A stretch of DNA of 64,000 nucleotides, taken from positions 19,563,867 to 19,627,866 of the forward strand of contig OU342630.1 in assembly GCA_910589415.1 (NCBI GenBank), read 5' to 3'. The notes below the pieces were generated by a model. It saw only the letters and a program-made list of their open reading frames with translations, was not told the DNA's origin and made no database searches. Source of the stretch: Malachius bipustulatus. Lineage: Eukaryota > Arthropoda > Insecta > Coleoptera > Melyridae. Positions 1 to 11,667 of this stretch are shown here, piece by piece. The translations under genes were made by a program, and so were the position numbers. Positions within the stretch are counted from its first letter, which is position 1. The number at the start of each line of letters is the position of its first letter.

Positions 1-734
1 GCCGGTCCCGGGAGATTTGCATGCATTCCTGCTATACGAATGGGTTTATCGATTCCTATGCTTCCGCTCTTCTCTCCCGCCCAGAACAACGGGATAATTC
101 ACTTTCTGCCTGCTTTGCCTTGTCTGAATCGTTTACTTCTTGTTTAATTTTCACTAGCGGTTTAAAGCCTTTTGCAAACCAAATTCAATACTTGCTCGAA
201 ACTGTACGAGATTTGAATGACCTCTAATTGCAAACTAAATGCTCGTTCCATAGTATGTGGGAGCTTAAAATGGAAACTGTATTATAATTTGCATTATTGG
301 TATGCGCATTTCATACCGATATGTGTATACACTGTGTTGCATAGAAAAGGAAACATAGGGAAATTAGTATGGAGCAATATTTATTATATCCATGAGACCT
401 GTGACTAGTTTTGGATAACCGTTGCTATGGAAATGAGTTCACATCGTTTTCTTGGTCAAGTCATAACAATGAGTTTTTTGGTTTATATAATTCCATCTGT
501 CATTGAGACATGGAGGTAGCAATTAATGTTTTGGACATCGCGATTGATAATAATCCCAACATCCAAGTGATAATTTACATGTTACACACTAAAATGTTCA
601 AACTGAACTCGATGGAACTGAATAGAATAAGTAATGAGTTAATAAAAAAATATCATTGGATAAATGTATAAAAATTTAATATAACATAAACAAAATATTT
701 CAAGGAACAATAATCATCTTATTACCTAAATCTA
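1..734. other. No gene recognised
   Basis: Short open frames occur at 21-227 and 217-408, but neither has a recognisable motif or a neighbouring splice context. I see no terminal inverted repeats. Unassigned AT-rich sequence. Confidence 0.5.
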
Positions 735-1560
735 AAGTAGATGTTCAAACAAATTTCCATTTTCTATCAAACAATCTGTTATGACAATGTCTCCTAACAT
801 TATCCAACATACGAGGTGTTATATTCTTTAAATAGCCCCATAAAAAAATCATTCGGAACTAAGTCAGGAGACCGTGGCGGCTATTCGATAGATCCTTTCC
901 TTCCTATCCATGAACCTCCAAATGTCGCATCTAGGAAATTCCTAACATTCACATCATAATGTTCTGGAGCTCCATCATGTTGATATGATACGGTTTCAAT
1001 ACCCTCGGACAAATCAGCTAAAGCAGGGCAGATCTTAGTGACTAGTAAGTTCATGTAAGCATCTCCCGTCAATCGTCCATCGATGAAAAAAGGTCCAACA
1101 ATTAACTGTATTGCGGAAAATACCAGCCCAAACGTAGGCACTCTGACGGTACTGAGTATGAGTTTAAACGAATACATGAGGATTCTCAGTGCTGCAGTGA
1201 CGATAATTCTGTACGCTCGGTGGGTGCACCATGAAGTGTGAATGTTGCTTCATCGCTGAAGCGAATTGAGCTTAAGAAGTTGTCATCGTGGTTACATCTC
1301 TCCAATATTATTTCACAAAATTATATCCTATTTTCAGCATCTTGGGGCTGCAGCTGTTGATGTCTGGAGTATTTATAAGATAAGTACTTGTGTGTTTTCA
1401 GAATCCTGTATGCATAGATAGCTTCCAGTCCTGAAACCCTTGCAATTTCTCGTATACTGATGTTTGGTACTGATAATGTAATCATAAGTCGTATTTCTAT
1501 TACTCATGGAAAGAATTGCGGGGGTCCTCCAATTTTAGCCCTATTCGTGGAACCGCTAGC
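735..1560 (-). pseudogene. Tc1/mariner-type DDE transposase relic
   Basis: Read on the minus strand, fragments in changing frames follow the order of a Tc1/mariner-type transposase. They are a helix-turn-helix part (SIREIARVSGLEA, about 1480-1440), the first catalytic block FSDEATFTLHG (about 1262-1226), the core stretch GPFFIDGRLTGDAYMNLL (about 1100-1045), the second catalytic block YQHDGAPEHYD (about 985-945), and IGRKGSIE followed by PPRSPDLVPNDFF (about 905-845). The Trp that normally precedes PPRSPDL is a TAG stop, and several frameshifts separate the blocks, so it cannot be functional. An intact copy would catalyse cut-and-paste transposition at TA sites. Terminal repeats were not found. 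It differs in sequence from the two other mariner-like relics in the window. Confidence 0.85.
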
Positions 1561-1699
1561 CGCACATGAATTTGTCATTTTTAAACAGATAACGTCTTAA
1601 ACTACCTACACTCAAAGAATTAACTATAAGTAATAACGTCATGCAAAATGCATTAAACGTCATTCTACAATCGACGGGACTCTACATTTTTCGCTCATA

Positions 1700-2676
1700 C
1701 AAAATGGCTGCCGCTCGACCTTCAAGTATCAGTTGTTATTATCGGTTCGTCATCTAGTCATGGTAGAACAAACATCTCTGTCCCTGCATGTCTATTTTGT
1801 GATTATCATGAGTGGTTTTTTGATAACCCGGAATAGAAACTCGATTTAATTAAATTTGTCTTTATCTACGAAACACAGAAATAACTCTCCTCCAATATAA
1901 ATGATACAAATCTGCTGTGAGGGGAATTTCCTGACAATAGAATAAATAAATACCTATTGCAGGAAAACTTTATATGAACTTTTGTTATCATGTCGAAGCA
2001 AATGTGCCGGTATTTTGATTATTCTAATTCAATTCAAAATTTGCCCATCCACATAAAAACTCCAATCAATTGTGAGTTTATTCACGGCAGGTTTTCATGT
2101 GTACTCGATATTAATAAACTGTTACCAAAACATTTACGCTAGGTATCGACAAAAAAAAATTTTAAACAGAAAACCTCAATATACATGCAAATTATAAAAT
2201 AACACAATTAGAATTTATTTCCGAAGATAAATAGAAATTCGATATCGAAATGATTGTAAAGCAGGAAATTGAACTGCCAATGGTAATAAACTTTTCTTAT
2301 TTTATTAAGAAATACATCTGAATTACTAATTTATAGGTCCTCGTTTAAATTAATTTTCTTTTTAATCGAAATGTAGAATAAGACCTCGAGATATAAATTT
2401 ATCGTTTCCTACTATCTATTATAGCACACTGATATTACTGTAAAGTTTTATCTGCATTTCTTAAAGTTTTTTAAATTAAATTTTTAAGTCAACCACTGAG
2501 TTATCGAATCCTAAAGTAGGTATGTACATTTCTAGTAGGTAACAAATTATTATATCAATGCCCTTTGTTGGAGCGAGACATGTCAAAGAAAGTGTCTCAT
2601 TTTTATTGCATTGTTACTAGATGGTGTTTGAAAAGGAATCCATTTAGAGTAGACCCTGGCACCAAACAGGTTTGTC
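1700..2676. other. No gene recognised
   Basis: AT-rich sequence without a long open frame, splice-flanked exon or clear terminal repeats. Nothing assignable. Confidence 0.5.
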
Positions 2677-2680
2677 TTAA

Positions 2681-3633
2681 CCCGGGAGTGGTCGCTAGGT
2701 GAGCATTTAGCTCACCATTGTCTTTGAACTGTAATTATTCTGTTACTTGAACTCGTACAATCTTGTCGATTTTTCTAGCTTAGTTTATAGCCTTAAGAAG
2801 AAACGTAGAAAGGATTTTGTAATGAAAATCGGATAAATTTATTTTTTATTGATGCTTCATTCACCGCAGTTGTCGCTGCGCGAGCGAAACGCTCATTAGC
2901 GACCACCCGCGTCACTCAACTGCTCTTATGTTTAGGTCTGCTAGCCATATGCAAGGGTTGCTGTAATTTCTTTATCTGAAGTTCTTTATTGTTTTTATGG
3001 TATTATGGCATTAGTTTAGTTAAGAATCGAATCAGTTTGTGTTATTTAATGTAAAAAAATCCTATAGTTATATACCAAAAAAATTTATATTGGCAAGTTA
3101 ACATTATTCCCCCTTATTTTAAAATACCTACTACAAATATTGCTAATACAGGGTGTCCGGTTATTGGAAAGCCAAAATAAAATTTCATATTATACAAAAC
3201 CACATCATCAACATAAAAAAGAATAACTTTGTCCTGATCGGACTTCATTCAGGAAATATTTCCAAAAATGTAAAACTAAATTATCTATAAATATTTTATT
3301 TTTTTCAGTACTTAAACAGCCAAATTAAAATTTCATCAAAAATTTTATTTAATTTAAATTTTGATTTGTTTTATTAAAAAATAATAACATTTTCCAGGTA
3401 GGCTTTGTTTAGGAAATACTCAGCAAAAAAAAAAGACAACGCCTGATCTGGAAATTCTTTTTTATGCTTCTAATGCGGTTTTGTAAATTTAATTTTAGAT
3501 GTCCGATCACCAAACACCCTGTATTGTGATTCAAAGTGCTTTTTATTGCACATTTGCTTGTTGATTTTACATGGGAGCGAAACGCTCGCTAGCGACCACT
3601 GGTGTTACAATTCACCTAGCGACCAATGCCGGG
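2681..3633. mobile_element. piggyBac-like MITE (non-autonomous)
   Basis: A 953-bp unit flanked on both sides by TTAA (2677-2680 and 3634-3637), the target duplication used by piggyBac transposases. The ends begin with CCCGG and form 22-bp terminal inverted repeats that match at 20 positions; the shared core is GGTCGCTAGGTGA. Further in, the motif GAGCGAAACGCTC plus TAGCGACCAC occurs near both ends (about 2880-2912 and 3572-3600), giving subterminal repeats. There is no transposase frame, so movement would need an enzyme supplied in trans. The interior carries a nested 373-bp MITE. The TTAA duplication and C-rich tip make the superfamily assignment fairly firm; the family is not known to me. 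Confidence 0.8.
3149..3521. mobile_element. CAGGGTGT-type MITE nested in the piggyBac-like element
   Basis: The unit starts CAGGGTGTCCGGTTATTGG and ends with the imperfect inverse (inverted end reads CAGGGTGTTTGGTGATCGG), with TA on each side. It has no coding frame. It lies wholly inside the 953-bp piggyBac-like element, so it inserted later. The TA flank suggests mobilisation by a Tc1/mariner-type transposase, which is an inference. Confidence 0.75.
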
Positions 3634-4258
3634 TTAAACTTACCCACTTTCAAAATAACTAACAACTATAATTATTATTTGATTACGTTAGCTTTTGTGA
3701 CCTTAAGACAGAACATGTGACCTTCATTCCATTAATGCTCATTTCCAGAACAATCCTAAAAAAAAATTAGCACATTCACAAGTCCAGAAATTAACAAAAA
3801 TTCCCAATACAGGTTATTACATGTTTGTATGTTCATAACTACGGAAAACGGGAGAATACGTGAAAATAATTGTTTTCTTTTCATGAAGTTTGGCTCTAAA
3901 ACGTTATTTGTATGTTCGAGATAGCGGGTGTTAAACTTTGAAAAATAAAAATATTTAATATCTTCTAAACTATTGAGGATATTTTTCTTAGCTTTGTTTT
4001 CAGACTCTATTCAGACGAATCCAGTGACGTAGTTATGAAAATTCATTTTCATTTTAAGTCCCCAAATTTCTACGCCACTGGAGAATATTATTTTTTTTTT
4101 AACTGGAGGCATAGTTTTTGATATACAGGGTGATCAGTAACTCGCGCACTCCGAATACAGGGCGATATAAAGCCCATTAAAATTAAGGATATTCTGCAAA
4201 AAAAATTGAATACAACGTTTAATTTTCAAGTTACAGAGCTTGCCTCATCCGAGTTTAA

Positions 4259-4836
4259 CCCCTAACGCTTTGCAGCTGCACCCTCAATGCCCCTTCACGC
4301 CTTTCCACCCCTAAGTAATCATCCCCTACTTTTTTTTTCAAATGACACCCCCATATTTTTTTGCTCGGCAGGATTGTTGACTTCTTTCTGAATACATTGT
4401 CATACGATTTTTTCAAATCGAGACATATCTAGCACGCCGAAAACAATATAATATCAAAACAAACGAGGGTTGTCAAGCAGTTGCAATTGGTTGTTTTTTG
4501 TGTTAATATTTCCTCCATCCACCTTAACTAGTAATACCGGTGTTACTGGATATAGGCGTTAATAATAATAATTGCTTCTGTGATTTTAATGTCATATTAA
4601 AAGTAATTGTTATTCCCAGACAACACTCGTTTGTAATGATATATTATTTTCGGCGTGCTAGATATGTCTCGATTTGAAAAAATCGTATGACATTGTATTC
4701 AGAAAGAAGTCAACAATCCTGCCGAGCAAAAAAAATATGAGGGTGTCATTTGAAAAAAAAAGTAGGGGATGATTACTTAGGGGTGGAAAGGCGTGAAGGG
4801 GCATTGAGGGTGCAGCTGCAAAGCCTTAGGGGTATG
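4259..4836. repeat. Long palindrome, about 218-bp arms
   Basis: Arms 4259-4476 and 4619-4836 are inverted copies at high identity, separated by about 142 bp. Landmarks are CTTTGCAGCTGCACCCTCAA in the left arm against its complement in the right, and TCGGCGTGCTAGATATGTCT near the loop side. RNA or single-stranded DNA would fold into a long hairpin. It probably forms the body of a foldback MITE running from CAGGGTG at 4136 to CACCCTG at 4917. Confidence 0.8.
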
Positions 4837-4921
4837 GTTGAAATTTCCTGAATTTCATTTGTTTATGTTTTTAAATAACGCGGATATCCCTTGATAAAGA
4901 AATCTTGGGACACCCTGTATA

Positions 4922-5821
4922 CAGGGTGTCCCATAATATGTGGGCAATCTCCCGGATTTGGGTAAATTTCGTAAAAATAAATTAAAAAATAGCTGTAAAA
5001 TTATTTTCTCAGAGACACCCCTACAAAGATATTAGCTGTTGAAGTTGAGGGTTGAAAATAAATTTTTTGCAATAACTTTTTTATTTCTTGACCGATTTTG
5101 ATAATTTTTGGTTTTATTTTGTACTATTTTGGACTGTTTAGAATAGTGTTTCATAATCTTTGGTAGCACATACATAGACCTCGGGATGGCATAACCCCCT
5201 CATTCACTTGAAAGAAAACAATAAAAATAATAATTTTACAGTTTTTTAAGGTTAATTTTCTTTTTATTTGATATTTTTTGCATAAAAAATGTATCCTTAT
5301 TTATTTCGATAGAGCGAACCGTTATCGAGATAAACGTCCTTCTAATAGGTGATGCGTCGCAGGAACTTTCTAAATTTCAAGTAAATTTTAACAAGATGGC
5401 TGACCTTTGACAGTAAATTGAGCAGGAAACAAAACAATAACTTAATTAAATACACGTCGAATAGTGTCAAAGATTTCATTTCATGCAGATTCAATTCTAA
5501 CTGATTTTAAAATGAGTTACGCACAAACGCTGAATACGCAGAAAATCAGTTAGAATTAAATCTGCATGAAATGAAATATTTGACACTGACGTGTATTTTA
5601 TCAAGTTATTGTTTTGTTTCCTGCTCAATTTACTGTAATTATCAAAATCGGGCAAGAAATAAAAAAGTTATTGCAAAAAATTTATTTTCAACCCTCAACT
5701 TCAACAGCTAATATCTTTGTAGGGGTGTCTCTGACGAAATAATTTTACAGCTATTTTTTAATTTATTTTTACGAAATTTACCCAAATTCGGGAGATAGCC
5801 CACATATTATGGGACACCCTG
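4922..5821. mobile_element. Foldback MITE with TA flanks
   Basis: A 900-bp unit from CAGGGTGTCCCATAATATG to its inverse, with TA outside both ends. The outer arms (4922-5110 and about 5635-5821) and the inner arms (5411-5513 and 5537-5640) are inverted copies. In the right half the two arm blocks are contiguous; in the left half about 300 bp (5111-5410) lie between them. So the unit is a long palindrome with either an insertion in the left arm or a deletion in the right. It sits head-to-tail against the preceding element (CCTGTATACAGGG). No coding frame. Confidence 0.8.
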
Positions 5822-5823
5822 TA

Positions 5824-7050
5824 TAGATGGCCTTTTAAAAATTAAGAATAATAGCACTTTGATTTCATATGCTGATGACACAGTGCTATTCGTAGAAGCT
5901 GGAACTATGAATGAATTAGAGGTAAACATGATAGCTGATATGCGGAGAATTATGGAGTGGTTTGACATAAACCTATTATCTGTGAATCTTAAAAAAACAA
6001 AATATCTCCTATTTGCAAATAATATCTTGAGAATGCCCAAAAATCAAAATACAAAAATTAATCTACCTCATAGACAGATACAATGGCCCATAGATAGGGC
6101 TAATAATACAAAATATTTGGGAGTCATATTTGACAGATACCTAAAATGAGATCTACATATAAAAAGGAGTTAGTAAGAAAAATCAGGTCGCTGTCATATC
6201 TTTTTCGACAGACAAAAAATATTCTTAGTTTGGATGAAAATAAGGTCCTTTATTATTCTTTGGTGTAGTCATTGTTGTTGTATGGGATAGTAGCATGGGG
6301 AGGTGCATATTATGCCATCACGATGAGGCCGCTGGAAGTAGTACAGAAGAGAATATTAAAGATTATTTATGGGTTAAGTACACTGTGTCCAACGGATGAG
6401 CTGTTTCAAAGTTGCAGAGTTTTATCCATACGAGAAATTTTTTATAAAGTTTCAGTCATTTACCTTGCCAGAAATGATTTGCTCCAGGCTGCAACACCAC
6501 ATAGATATGGGACTATAGAGAACAATGGGGAGAATATAAAACAGCCCACTGTTAGAAAGACTATAGGACAGAGATCATACTACTTCGTAGGACATAAAAC
6601 TTATAACACTCTATCAGTTGCACTGAAAAATGGCTTAAAGCATAAAAATGCAGGGGAAAAAATGACTATGTGGATGATAGAAAATAGACCCAAATTAATA
6701 AGATAATAAGATAGAGTTACTTTTTTGATTCTGTTCATGTCTCTGGATTTCGTATATTGTATTTGTTGTTTTTCTCTTTCCTTTATCTTCCAATATATGA
6801 AATATATATACCTGTTAATCTGTTGATCGGGAGTAGTAAAATATTATAATAGGTAACATTATAACTGCACGGAAACTTCAGACAAGTTTTTAAACTTACG
6901 CAATTTCCGAAGCAGAAGTTTTTCACATTTAGTATATTTATTATGTCTGCATTACATATTGAAAGTTTATTTTTGTGTGTGATTATTGTGTTGTGTTATT
7001 TAAAGTATTTGAATATTTAAATAAATTTATTATTATTATTATTATTAATA
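5824..7050 (+). pseudogene. Jockey-type LINE, 3' end with (TTA)n tail
   Basis: Starts inside the palm of a reverse transcriptase: LISYADDTVLFVEAG (about 5855-5900) carries the catalytic YADD. The frame continues through NTKYLGVIFDRYLK, meets a TGA (6147-6149), then reads RKIRSLSYLFRQTKNILSLD in another frame, a TAG at about 6267, and a 144-residue stretch (6272-6706) that begins LLYGIVAWGGAYYA. That last block is typical of the region after the RT in jockey/CR1-type LINEs. About 310 bp of 3' UTR follow, then AATAAA and a (TTA)n tail near 7027-7049. The 5' part is missing; the fragment begins exactly at the TA flank of the foldback MITE. Non-functional. Confidence 0.85.
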
Positions 7051-7986
7051 AATCTGCATTATAGCATTTTGAACGCCCAGGCTTATTTTCAGTAGTCATA
7101 CCACTCGTGATTGATATTTCGGGATAATATTATTTCTAACGAAATTGAGTTGCTTAAAAAGAACACCACGAGTGTTAAAGACAACGCCAGAGTACCCAAA
7201 AAAAAAACACCAGAATCCAACGTCAAAAAAATTAAATTCTTCAGAAGCGACTCATTTTGATGTGAAGCTATAATTATTTATTGTCGAGCTGTCAAAATTA
7301 ACATTGTTAAGCGTTCCGTTTATTATTTTTAAATAATAACGCAAATTAATTAATTTTGAAATAAAAATTTATTAAGTAATATGTTTTTGTCCATCAATCA
7401 CTTGTTACGCCTATGTATCCGTTATTAGATGTTCGCTCCAGCACAGAAATCAACCATGAGAAATACCTTCAATAGTTTAGAAGATAGCAAAAATGAATTA
7501 ATCGCCGCGACAAAGGTAAACATAAAGTTTAAACTTAAAAAAAAAAAAGAAAATAACTTTGTGCGTTTTGAAGAATAATTTATACTCTTGACATAGACGG
7601 TTCAAATTGATTATTTTAGTATTGTATAGTATTGTATTGTGGTGTCTGCGATGTTGTGTCTCCTTTCTGGTGACTACTAGAGTATAGCACCCCATCCAGT
7701 TTCAGTTCTCGGAGGGAATTTAGGACTTCAAACTTGAATGAAAGAAACTCTGGATTGCCTTTGAATGAATTCTATGTTAATAATGTTTATTTACTTTTCA
7801 AGTAAATTGCACATACTTTTTGGAAAATAAAAATAAAAATTGTTAACAATTAAATTAATATAAGAAAGATAAATTATAACATGGAAATTATATCCGAAAA
7901 ATCATTTGTTCAGTTGTTCTTAATAAAATATTCATTTATATTTATAATAATATTTTTTTAATAATAAACTTTAATTTTAATATTAC
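7051..7986. other. Unassigned interior of the nested element
   Basis: AT-rich sequence between the LINE tail and the right inverted repeat. An open frame on the minus strand (7498-7695) shows no motif and is not supported as a gene. Confidence 0.4.
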
Positions 7987-8268
7987 GCTCTGTATACGGA
8001 GTGCGCGAGTTACTGATCAGCCTATACGTATATAGATTGATATTCTGTGTATTTATATCAACCTGAAAAAATCAATAATTTCACCCAATAAAGGTTTTCT
8101 CTTTCTATAAAATTAATTTTTTCTTCTTTAGTTAATCTGTTAATACCCTGTATCTCGAAAATAAAACGTTTTAGAGCAAAAATTTATGAAAATACCAACT
8201 ATTACATTAAATGTCCTTCCATTATTTGCCGGAGTTATGAACATACAAGCTGAAACATCCTGTAGACT

Positions 8269-10320
8269 GTAGGCAAATATATCACCGGAGATTCCAAAAA
8301 TACTTTCCCTAAAAATACGAATAATTTATGAGTAACTAGTGATATAAAAATGTTCAAGAAAAATTTATCTTACTAGATAATAATTGCATATACGTTTGAT
8401 GAGACAACTATTTTGGTTGTCAGTTTATATCGTGAGTAAATGCTGAGTTTAGTATATGAGTTGTAAATGTTTATTCCTTAAGTTGAACAAAAAATTAAGA
8501 TAAAATTTATTTATTGTCAGATGTCAACGGAATATCAATATCGCAGAAAATGTTCGGCAATCAACATTAAACTTATGTATGAACCAAACATTTCACAATA
8601 TTGAAAGGTTTTCTCTGTCCACGATGATGAAGATTCGGGATTGATTAAAATAGCGTAATGAAGATTTGAATAAAGAAAAACAAGAATGATACTATTTGAA
8701 ACATTCTAGTAAAAAATCTATTAGTCATTTTAGAGGACAATGAATGTAGGTAGGCAGGTATATTTAATTTATTTTCTTTTTTTAAAGGAACATTCGGTAT
8801 AAATTATAGCAACTTTTGAAATTTAGAAGAATAAAACGTATTTCATTTTCAAACTCAGAGCGTTTTAGTAAGAGAGGTGTTCATTGTAATGAAATAGCTT
8901 TTTCAACAAAAGCTTTGAAGCTTCCACTTGCGAATGTAACCACATTAAAGTACTTTCTGATGTTGCACTATGCTGGAATTGTTATAAATTGACAAAAGAC
9001 ATGTCAAGCAATAAAAGTCTAACGATAACATTAATAAATCCTAAAGATAAATAGTATCCAAGGATCATTTATTACAAAAGTGAAAAATAAGAGGAAAAGT
9101 CTCTAGACACTAATTGTCGTCCATGAAGATGAATGGCTTCCAGTCTTGATTCATGTTATCAGTCCAGAAATGCTCGTATGATACTTTTTTTGCGATAACC
9201 TTTAAACAATTAATATTTACACAATCATATTCATTAGGATCAATATGGTTAATGATCTATTAATCTTACCTCAATCTACAGATACATTTACGGCTACCAT
9301 TTTATTCTAATTGTGATTAATCCAGATAATGCTTATAAAGGTATAAGGTAGAGACTTCAATAATTCTTATCAGAATAATTGCGTAAACTTTTTATTGCTT
9401 TCAAAAATTATTTGGTTCCTAATTTTACAAATACGTATACGTATAAGTTTTATATTAACCAAAAAGAACACATTATCTCCAACCTATAATTATGTCGTCT
9501 ACTGTGGGGTGTATACCATGATTATTTTTTAGGTTTGAATTAATGGTAGGTATTTATCACAAGATGGTCAAGCGACTCTCAATGTATAGAACCCTGATAC
9601 TGTATTATACAGGATGATTCACAACTTGTGACTTTTCTTTCGAGGATAAACTCAGGATTCGCCTCTTCCTTAGAGGAAGAATTACGAAAAATTCCGGAAA
9701 TATAACATAATGTTGACCTCGAAAACAAATTAAATTTTGGGGATTCCTGATGCAATAATACCTCATGTGAATAATTATTTTGATTTGATTACTGTGGAAA
9801 CATATTCGACGACAAATTATCGCCAAATTATTGTTCTCAAGAATTCACAGTCAGATACATAAGAAACGAAACTATTTGATAGGTCTTTCAATTTAAAGTT
9901 TTGAAGTAAATTCAAAAACTGATAAATTTTTAAATATGATTTTCTATTTTTGGTAATAAAATATTGGGTGATCGGGTGATTTTTGGTTCACAAATCACGA
10001 TATAGTCTATTCTTTTAAATAAAATATCGGTGGCGTCGGTGGCGCTCAGCAAAATACTCCTACTGTGCCATGAGCATCAACCTGGGTCCAAGCAACATGT
10101 ATCGTTATAGCTATTATAAAGTAGTAGCTCTAGAATGAGTTAATCAATTGATGTTGGCCTGTTGGTAATAAGTTATAATGTTCATCACGCAAAAATAAAC
10201 CAAATCAAGTTTCTACGACGTGCCGTATATTCCTTTGAACGTTTTATTCTTCATTAAGCTTGTATTCGACTGTTAGTGCTTGTTTGTGGCATATTAGGTA
10301 AGTATTTGAAAACATGAACC
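8269..10320. other. No gene recognised; one MITE-like end
   Basis: About 2 kb without recognisable coding sequence. TACAGGATG at about 9608 resembles the outer tip of the CAGGGTG MITE group, but I could not find a partner end. Confidence 0.4.
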
Positions 10321-10321
10321 T

Positions 10322-10716
10322 AGACTAGATTAGATTAGATTCCTCGTGAGTGGGCCATTGTGACACCTCCACTACGACCAAAGGTCTATTGTGGATCACA
10401 TCACAGTCGTGCTACATTAACCCCAACAGGTCAGCCTCTTTGAGGAAGGTCAACTTGACTATTGTTAATGTATCCACAGATCCTCCGGTGTGAGAGAGTC
10501 TCTTCCAAAGGTTTGTAGTCTTCTTCTTCCCAAAGCGGGACACTCGCACCTATCCTGTGTTTTGCTGTTTAGTTACCCTCCAAGCGCCGGCGGCATTGAG
10601 CGCTGTTCGCTAAACTACTTCTGTGCAGTTGATGATTCAGGTTATAGGCCTATTAAGGTTTTCAGTTCTTTCCTGTTAAGCTTCAATAGTTTTCTGGTTC
10701 TTTTTTTCGAAGTGCC
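10322..10716 (-). repeat. Probable LINE 3' UTR with (AATCT)n tail
   Basis: Read on the minus strand this stretch ends in CGAGGAATCTAATCTAATCT (plus-strand 10355-10326), a short pentamer tail of the sort left by target-primed insertion of non-LTR elements. It directly abuts the hexamer tail of the next LINE fragment at about 10717. No open frame with a motif is visible, so the assignment rests on the tail and position only. Confidence 0.4.
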
Positions 10717-11498
10717 CTGCATTTGTATTTGTATTTGTATTTTTGAGGGTGATTAAGTTACAGCGACCAAAAAGATCTATTGTATCCCCTCTACTGTGCT
10801 TCGCCTGGTGTGGAATCCCTTTAGTGAAGCAGCCTCTCTAAGTCCGTTTCCTTGAGAAACTTCAGGATTTTGAGAGGATCAAGGTCGGGTAAGTTCCCTG
10901 CCTCTAGCTGGTGGTGGCCCAGAACATTACTTCTTTTGAGTTCTATCGCATCGCAGTTGAGCAGCAGGTGACGTGGTGTCTCGTCTTCTTTCCCGCAGAA
11001 TCTGCAGACGCCATTTTTATGTATGCCTAACTTTCTCAGGTGTTCCTTGAGCTTGCAATGTCTCGTTAGGAATCTCGCCAGTGTTCTGAGACGTTCCATG
11101 CTGAGAATGCTGAGGTTGAAGAGTATCTTCGACCTCTCTCGGTTAAAATTCCCGAGAAGTTCTTTGGCTTGTCTCCACCCCGAGAGGTTCCTCCAATGGG
11201 GTTTCTCTCAGTTTTCTTCTTCCTTTTGGAGTTCTGCTTGAAGAAAGTATCTTCGAAGCCACAGAATGTTTATGGTCCTATGAAGGGTGTCGATGCTCCT
11301 TTTTTTGCCAATGAGTGGGTATTCTTCTTGCGTTCGAGGTGGTCTCGAGCACAAGGATTGTTTAGATTGCCGACTGTCTTGACGGGTGACAAGCCCCGCT
11401 CGGTCGGCAGTCTGTTTTGCGGTGATGTCCCGCGATTTCTTGGTTTTTTGTTTCTTACCATGGTTGATCCCATGAGTAGCTAGGGAAGGGTGTTCCAC
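10717..11498 (-). pseudogene. LINE fragment: end of RNase H and C-terminal zinc knuckle
   Basis: On the minus strand the frames 11473-11270 (SLAKKGASTPFIGP), 11270-11208 (FLQAELQKEEEN) and 11099-10821 follow the same order as the C-terminal third of the longer LINE at 14.4-16.7 kb. The last block has the Cys-Cys-His-Cys knuckle in GVCRFCGKEDETPRHLLLNC and ends with a segment near-identical in design (LKILKFLKETDLERLLH). Frame changes show it is dead. The 3' end carries a tail of AAATAC-type repeats (plus strand 10718-10742, TTTGTA units). The RT and endonuclease parts are absent. Confidence 0.85.
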
Positions 11499-11667
11499 CT
11501 ATGCAGAGCCTCGCATGCAAAAGTGAGGGGATTGATACAGTGGGGTGCCCCCTGGTGCCCCAAGGTTGAATCCAGTAGCGCTGGTCTTCTATCCAGTCAC
11601 GCATCCCATCAGCCTGGACCCCCGCCTTATGATTTAGGTTTTTTAGTGAGGTTGTCTTCTCTTGGTT
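11499..11667. repeat. GC-richer segment, unclassified
   Basis: Clearly higher G+C than the surrounding DNA and without a meaningful frame. It is probably part of the same accumulation of LINE-derived pieces, but nothing identifies it. Confidence 0.3.

Larger units (their letters stand above)
4134..8027. mobile_element. Inner element with about 40-bp terminal inverted repeats
   Basis: 4134-4174 and 7987-8027 are inverted copies sharing the stretch GATCAGTAACTCGCGCACTC almost without change. The left tip is TACAGGGTG. The 3.9 kb between them holds a 218-bp-arm palindrome, a 900-bp foldback MITE and a LINE 3' fragment. No transposase is visible. The left tip could also belong to a smaller element ending with CACCCTG at 4917; the two readings are not exclusive because ends of this family are similar. 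Confidence 0.55.
3810..8268. mobile_element. Outer inverted-repeat pair enclosing a nest of elements
   Basis: About 115 bp at 3810-3925 and 8150-8268 are diverged inverted copies. Both contain TTGTATGTTCATAACT close to the outer end and GCTCTAAAACGTT further in, and both tips read ACAGG. The pair encloses a second inverted pair, two palindromes and a LINE 3' end. It may be one composite transposon or two copies of one MITE in opposite orientation; no convincing target duplication decides this. Confidence 0.5.
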
